Assembly: GCF_965224175.1 (NCBI RefSeq)
Contig: NZ_OZ245041.1
Coordinates: 3,348,001-3,412,000, forward strand
DNA from: Kordia sp965224175
GTDB lineage: Bacteria; Bacteroidota; Bacteroidia; Flavobacteriales; Flavobacteriaceae
Direction: 5' to 3'
DNA length: 64,000 nucleotides
A model generated the notes under the pieces. That model made no database searches, was not told the origin of the DNA, and saw nothing but the letters and a program-made list of their open reading frames with translations. This document shows positions 59,955-64,000 of the stretch, one piece after another; positions within the stretch are counted from its first letter, which is position 1, and each line of letters begins with the position of its first letter. Both the position numbers and the translations under genes were made by a program.

Positions 59955-60647
59955 CTATTCATTCCTAAAAAGTTGTTTCAAATTCTGTTTATAGGTTTGA
60001 CCAATAGGAATAAAACGTTCACCAACTTGAATTCGGTTTCCTTCAATAGATTTAATTTTTCTCTTAGCAACAAGAAAAGACTTGTGAACTCTTAAAAAAT
60101 CTGAAGTAGGCAATAATACTTCCAAAGAAGAAATTTTTTCATGACTCACAATCATTTCTTGACTCAAAAACACTTTTGTATAATTACCATAGGCTTCAAT
60201 ACAAACAATATCTTCAAGGTGTATTTGATGTATTTTTTTATCTCCTTTCAAGAAAAAACTAACATGCTTTTCATCTGAAAAAGAAGCGATCGTAGACTTC
60301 TCAGAAGCTACAACTTTATTAATGGCTTTTAAAAAACGTTCAAATGAAAAAGGTTTTAGTAAATAATCGGAAATATTTAATTCATAACCTTCCAAAGCAA
60401 ATTCTTCATAAGCTGAGGTTACAATTACTTTTGGATACTGTGGCATTGTTTTTAAGAGATCAAAACCAGAAAGTTCAGGCATGTTAATATCCAGAAAAAT
60501 TAAATCGATTGTATTATTTTTTAATAATTGCAAGGCTTCAAACGCATCATAGCAATTTCCTGCTTTTTCTAAATATGATAGATTTTTACAATATCCTTCT
60601 ATAATTCTGTGTGCTATAGGTTCGTCGTCAATAATGCAATATCTCAT
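59955..60647 (-). CDS. LytTR-family response regulator
   Basis: 230 residues. Receiver domain with 'IIDDEP', Asp53 in 'IFLDINMP' and 'LLKPFSFERF', then the LytTR domain ('CIEAYGNYTKVFL', 'FLRVHKSFLVAKRKIKSIEGN'). It overlaps the kinase gene by 4 bases (ATGA), so translation is coupled. It is clearly related in sequence and order to the pair at 25.5-27.3 kb. Confidence 0.94.
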   Translation of the reverse strand: MRYCIIDDEPIAHRIIEGYCKNLSYLEKAGNCYDAFEALQLLKNNTIDLIFLDINMPELSGFDLLKTMPQYPKVIVTSAYEEFALEGYELNISDYLLKPFSFERFLKAINKVVASEKSTIASFSDEKHVSFFLKGDKKIHQIHLEDIVCIEAYGNYTKVFLSQEMIVSHEKISSLEVLLPTSDFLRVHKSFLVAKRKIKSIEGNRIQVGERFIPIGQTYKQNLKQLFRNE

Positions 60648-61753
60648 GATACGTCGAGGTTTAAATAAACTTTATAAGTCGCTTCTTCTGTTATATTCAA
60701 TTCATGTTTGTTAGGATATGAATACGCTAGTCTTTTTTTTAAATTTTCCAAGCCAATACCTTGGGTTGGGTTTGAAATTGACGTGTCAAAATTATTTTCA
60801 ATCGTAAACGACAATTGAGTTCCTTGTGTTTCCATCTGAAGATGAATAAAAGCATTTTTACGAATTTTCTCAACTCCGTGTTTAAAAGCATTTTCTAATA
60901 AAATAATAAACAACAATGGCGCTACTTTAATCTCTGAAGCGACATTGTGTGTAAAAATAATCTCAACGTTCTTTTGATAACGTATTTTATGTAATTCAAT
61001 ATAATTCTCTAAATAACTAATTTCATCTTTCAATGCTACCAAATCTTCTTTTCCTTGATAAATCGTATAACGCATCATCTCAGAAAGTTGTAAAACCACT
61101 TCAGGTGCTTTCTCCGATTTTTCTACCACCAAACCATATAAATTATTTAAGGTATTAAAGAAAAAATGTGGATTTATTTGACTTTTCAATGAAGCTAATT
61201 CTGCTTTCATTTTATCATTTTGTAATGTTTGTAACCAACGCCATTGTTCATACATCCACAAAACCGCAAAAAAAGGAATAGGAATTAAAACAAAATTCAG
61301 GAAATTCTGATGATGATTTTCTACATAATTAGGTAGCATTCTAAACACTAAAAAATAACATAAAATAATTCCATATACCGAAAAAATTGCGACTCTATAC
61401 TTTTTAAAAAACTCAGGAACAATAAAATAAACCATTCCTAACCAAAAAAGAACTAAAGGCGGAATTGTAATAATACTAAAAGGAATATCTATAAAACTTT
61501 CAACAATAATAATCATGACCAATAATCCAAAAACAACCAAAACTTTATAAATAGAAAACTTATAAATAAAAAAAGAAAGCGCTAGCCAACAAAGTACAAA
61601 TCCAAAGACATTAATAATGTAATATACAGGTGTAGAAACATACACTGGTTTAATAATGACAAAACTAGCTGTACTTAGCAAAATACTTAGTACAATAGTA
61701 ATGATTCCACCTTTAATGAAAGCACTATAATTCTTCTGAAGAAAACGATTCAT
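60644..61753 (-). CDS. LytS-type sensor histidine kinase
   Basis: 369 residues. Six hydrophobic segments in the first 170 residues form a membrane sensor, more than in the other kinase of the window. His196 is in 'QINPHFFFNTLNNLYGL', and 'LLENAFKHGVEKIRK' and 'GIGLENLKKRL' are the N and G boxes. It is the partner of the following LytTR regulator. Upstream is an inverted repeat that could be a control site. Confidence 0.94.
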   Translation of the reverse strand: MNRFLQKNYSAFIKGGIITIVLSILLSTASFVIIKPVYVSTPVYYIINVFGFVLCWLALSFFIYKFSIYKVLVVFGLLVMIIIVESFIDIPFSIITIPPLVLFWLGMVYFIVPEFFKKYRVAIFSVYGIILCYFLVFRMLPNYVENHHQNFLNFVLIPIPFFAVLWMYEQWRWLQTLQNDKMKAELASLKSQINPHFFFNTLNNLYGLVVEKSEKAPEVVLQLSEMMRYTIYQGKEDLVALKDEISYLENYIELHKIRYQKNVEIIFTHNVASEIKVAPLLFIILLENAFKHGVEKIRKNAFIHLQMETQGTQLSFTIENNFDTSISNPTQGIGLENLKKRLAYSYPNKHELNITEEATYKVYLNLDVS

Positions 61754-61792
61754 ATTACAAAAATATTATTCAGAATATGAACTCGCAATCTT

Positions 61793-61822
61793 TTTGACAA
61801 ACACTATATAATTTGTGTCAAA
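61793..61822. promoter_or_regulatory. Inverted repeat in the kinase/hydrolase divergent promoter region
   Basis: TTTGACA (61793-61799) and TGTCAAA (61816-61822) form a perfect 7-base palindrome with a 16-base AT-rich spacer, 40 bases upstream of the kinase start and about 140 before the hydrolase start. Confidence 0.4.
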
Positions 61823-61963
61823 CACTCGTATTTTTTGGTTAAACCTTATTGAGGAATTATTGCAATATATCTGTGTCTTTTTTTATCGGATTCATCAAAA
61901 TAATTATATGCTGATTGTGAATCAATCTATGTTTGAAGTGAATTTGTAAAACGACATACGATT

Positions 61964-62971
61964 ATGAAACTTATTTTAAAAATTTTAAAAAAGATTGGTT
62001 TTGCTATTGGCGCCATATTATTACTACTAGTTTTAGCAGGCTTAATTTTTCGGCTAATAGGACCCAATCCGCAACAACCGCTTGGAAAACTTGTAGACAT
62101 CGGCGGTTTTAAGTTACACATCAACGCAGCTGGCAAAAAAAATGATAAACCAACACTAGTTATTGAATCTGGCTCAGGATCTGCAACAGAATATTATCAC
62201 TGGTTACGTGAAGGTCTCAAAGATAGTTTGCGCGTTGTTTTGTATGATAGAGCAGGAGTTGGATACAGTGAAGCTAGCAACACATCACGCGATGCAGAAA
62301 CCATTTGTCATGAACTACACACGCTACTAGAAAAAACGGGAGAAGCGCCACCATATATCTTAGCTGGACATTCGCTTGGTGGTTCTTACATCCGTGTTTT
62401 TGCAGAATTATATCCAGATGAAGTAGCAGGATTGGTTTTTATAGACGCTACACATCCTGACCAAGTAGAAAGATTGGGCGCAGCACCGGCATCTTCTTTT
62501 AGATTTACATCTGTAATTGGAGCATTAAATGTGACAACAATTTTAGGCGATTTAGGTGTTTTAGGACTCTTACAATCACTTACAGGACCTATATTTACAA
62601 AAGAAGGTTTGCCAGATGAAATCAACAAGCGTACCGCAGACTTTTTATTGAACGGAAAATGTTTGCAAGCATACAAGGAAGAACTTAAACATTATCACGC
62701 AACACTAAAACGTGCTGGCGAAGCAAATGAATTTGGTTCATTACCCATTAGAGTATTTACAGCTGTTGAAATAAACAAAGAAGCTTATCGAAAAAGTGGT
62801 ATAGATCCAGAGCAGCATCTATCCAAAAAGATACAAGCGCAAAAAGAATTTACGAATCTTTCTACCAATGGGAAACAAATCTTAATTGACGGAAATCACA
62901 GTACTATTTTCACCAAAAAAGAGAATGCAGCTATCATATGCAAAGAAATAATTCAGGTACTAGAAGAATAG
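61964..62971 (+). CDS. Alpha/beta hydrolase, membrane-anchored
   Basis: 335 residues with an N-terminal membrane helix (11-32). The nucleophile elbow is 'LAGHSLGGSYI' (Ser137). 'VLYDRAGVGYSE' and a late His in 'LIDGNHSTIF' complete the triad region, with an Asp between. It belongs to the broad family of esterases, lipases and haloalkane-type hydrolases; no specific substrate is shown. It is divergent from a two-component system and separated from the next gene by 121 bases. Confidence 0.85.
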   Translation: MKLILKILKKIGFAIGAILLLLVLAGLIFRLIGPNPQQPLGKLVDIGGFKLHINAAGKKNDKPTLVIESGSGSATEYYHWLREGLKDSLRVVLYDRAGVGYSEASNTSRDAETICHELHTLLEKTGEAPPYILAGHSLGGSYIRVFAELYPDEVAGLVFIDATHPDQVERLGAAPASSFRFTSVIGALNVTTILGDLGVLGLLQSLTGPIFTKEGLPDEINKRTADFLLNGKCLQAYKEELKHYHATLKRAGEANEFGSLPIRVFTAVEINKEAYRKSGIDPEQHLSKKIQAQKEFTNLSTNGKQILIDGNHSTIFTKKENAAIICKEIIQVLEE

Positions 62972-63092
62972 AAACAACATGATTAAATAGAATATTTTCA
63001 GATTACTCAAATTAGTTTTAAAAAGGAATCGCTAAAAATTACGACAAACTCAATACCTTTGTAATAACTCGATCTAAACCAACACAATTCGT

Positions 63093-64000
63093 ATGGCGGA
63101 CAAAGCGCTTCTTTTTATTCCTGATATCTCCGGATTTACCGAATTCGTACAACATACGGCTATTCAACACAGTCGTCACATCATTTCGGAATTGCTGGAA
63201 CTATTGATAGATAACAATATCACAGGTTTGCAATTGGCAGAAATTGAAGGAGATGCACTATTTTTTTACAGAATAGGAGAAGTTGACATCAAACAAATCC
63301 GAGAGCAAGTAAAACGTATGTACATAGCGTTTCATACCTACTTAAAACGCTATGAATACGAGAAAATTTGTCAATGTGGTGCATGTTCATCCGTGTACAA
63401 TCTGTCTTTAAAATTCATCATTCACTATGGAGACATAGAATTTATCTCTGTAAAAGATACCAACAAACCGTACGGAAGTAATGTAATCAAAGTACATCGA
63501 TTGCTCAAAAACGATGTGCCTATTCAAGAATATGCTTTGTTTACAGAAGATGTAGATACAGAAATGGTACAAACGGCCAAAAATCAATTGCAAGCCAATT
63601 ATGATTTTGGGCACATAAACTACGCATACGAATCGCTTTCTGACTATAAAACGGAGCTTCCTGAAATATCGCCAATTCCAGACAATGTACCCAAACATAA
63701 CTTATACAGCGAAGAAGCGAGTATCAACATGCCAATATTAGAGCTATATGAAATTATCAGTAACTTCGATTATCGCTTATTATGGGCAAAAGGAATTGAT
63801 AAAGTAGAATACGAAAAAAATCGTGTCAATAGAGTAGGAGATAAACACAAATGTCTTATTGATAAAAAAGCAATCAATCCGACAACAGTTACCAAAAAAT
63901 CAGAAAAAAATCAATTGGTGTATGGCGAATCGACAACAGAAGTTCCATTCACAAAAAAATTGAACGTTTATTATGTCTTAACACCTGAAAATGAACAAAA
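63093..64000 (+). CDS. DUF2652 protein with class III nucleotidyl-cyclase-like domain (3' end outside window)
   Basis: 302 codons are seen before the window ends; the frame is still open. 'MADKALLFIPDISGFTEFV' and, about 40 residues later, 'LAEIEGDALFFYR' match the two metal-binding halves of class III cyclases (D-I-S-G-F-T and G-D-A). 'CQCGAC' (about 109-114) forms a Cys cluster that could bind metal. The later part looks like an SRPBCC-type domain ('YEIISNFDYRLLWAKGIDKV'). DUF2652 proteins have no proven activity. Catalytic cyclase residues other than the Asp pair are not obvious. Confidence 0.75.
   Translation, partial: MADKALLFIPDISGFTEFVQHTAIQHSRHIISELLELLIDNNITGLQLAEIEGDALFFYRIGEVDIKQIREQVKRMYIAFHTYLKRYEYEKICQCGACSSVYNLSLKFIIHYGDIEFISVKDTNKPYGSNVIKVHRLLKNDVPIQEYALFTEDVDTEMVQTAKNQLQANYDFGHINYAYESLSDYKTELPEISPIPDNVPKHNLYSEEASINMPILELYEIISNFDYRLLWAKGIDKVEYEKNRVNRVGDKHKCLIDKKAINPTTVTKKSEKNQLVYGESTTEVPFTKKLNVYYVLTPENEQ

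Noticed and set aside
1..64000. CRISPR array, insertion sequence or integrated phage structural region
   Set aside because: No regularly spaced direct repeats, transposase, integrase, capsid or terminase sequence was seen on reading both strands.

Overview
The window is one stretch of an AT-rich chromosome from a member of the phylum Bacteroidota, most likely a marine Flavobacteriaceae. The support is internal: a type IX secretion sorting domain, SusC-like TonB-dependent receptors with CarboxypepD_reg or STN front ends, a FecI/FecR pair, LytTR regulators paired with LytS-type kinases, GlnRS and GltX side by side in a typical flavobacterial gene set, and promoters of the TTG-N19/20-TAnnTTTG type. 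Two double-glycine leader peptides, one with a lanthipeptide-like leader, point towards Kordia or a close relative, but that genus call is only a guess. No phage structural genes, integrase, IS element or CRISPR array is visible.

Layout. 1-4.0 kb: end of an MBL-fold hydrolase, then two secreted lipoprotein peptidases (S8 and M1). 4.0-7.6 kb: a compact lysis-type module made of a LexA/CI-like S24 repressor, a divergent tiny HTH protein, a CHAP-type endolysin, an overlapping holin and a small spanin-like membrane protein. Two promoters in the module carry the same direct-repeat operator candidate. 7.7-15.3 kb: rnpA, an S41 protease, a PAP2-like membrane protein, an ElaA acetyltransferase, a small SUKH immunity-gene cluster with a frameshifted third member, rpiB, a repeat-filled intergenic region and a lipid kinase gene. 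15.5-25 kb: RNase R, a YbjQ protein, an orphan lanthipeptide-like precursor, a GIN-domain protein, a LysE exporter, tRNA-Cys, folB and glnS. 25-37 kb: a LytTR/LytS two-component pair, a serine hydrolase, a SPFH protein, gltX with an OmpA-like lipoprotein, a T9SS cargo protein, and an AlkB-type hydroxylase beside an outer-membrane channel.

37-45.5 kb is the chromosome-maintenance part: a DUF4175 protein, ybeY, mnmG, and three perfect 16-bp parS palindromes within 3.4 kb. One parS lies inside the ybeY reading frame and one just before a methyltransferase gene. 45.7-58 kb is envelope and uptake: an OmpH-like chaperone, a TonB receptor with its DUF4249 partner, a sigma/anti-sigma/DUF4097-like/outer-membrane operon, and a FecI-FecR-TonB receptor operon. 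58-64 kb holds a second GG-leader peptide, holB, a frameshifted small gene, a second LytTR/LytS pair, an alpha/beta hydrolase and the start of a DUF2652 protein.

The intergenic regions carry at least three families of short dispersed repeats. Several look like mobile palindromic elements: one sits in the loop of a terminator and another is tandemly duplicated. The strongest candidate for an undescribed system is the self-contained S24-repressor/lysis module at 4.0-7.2 kb. It looks like a domesticated, damage-inducible lysis switch with no accompanying phage genes in the window.
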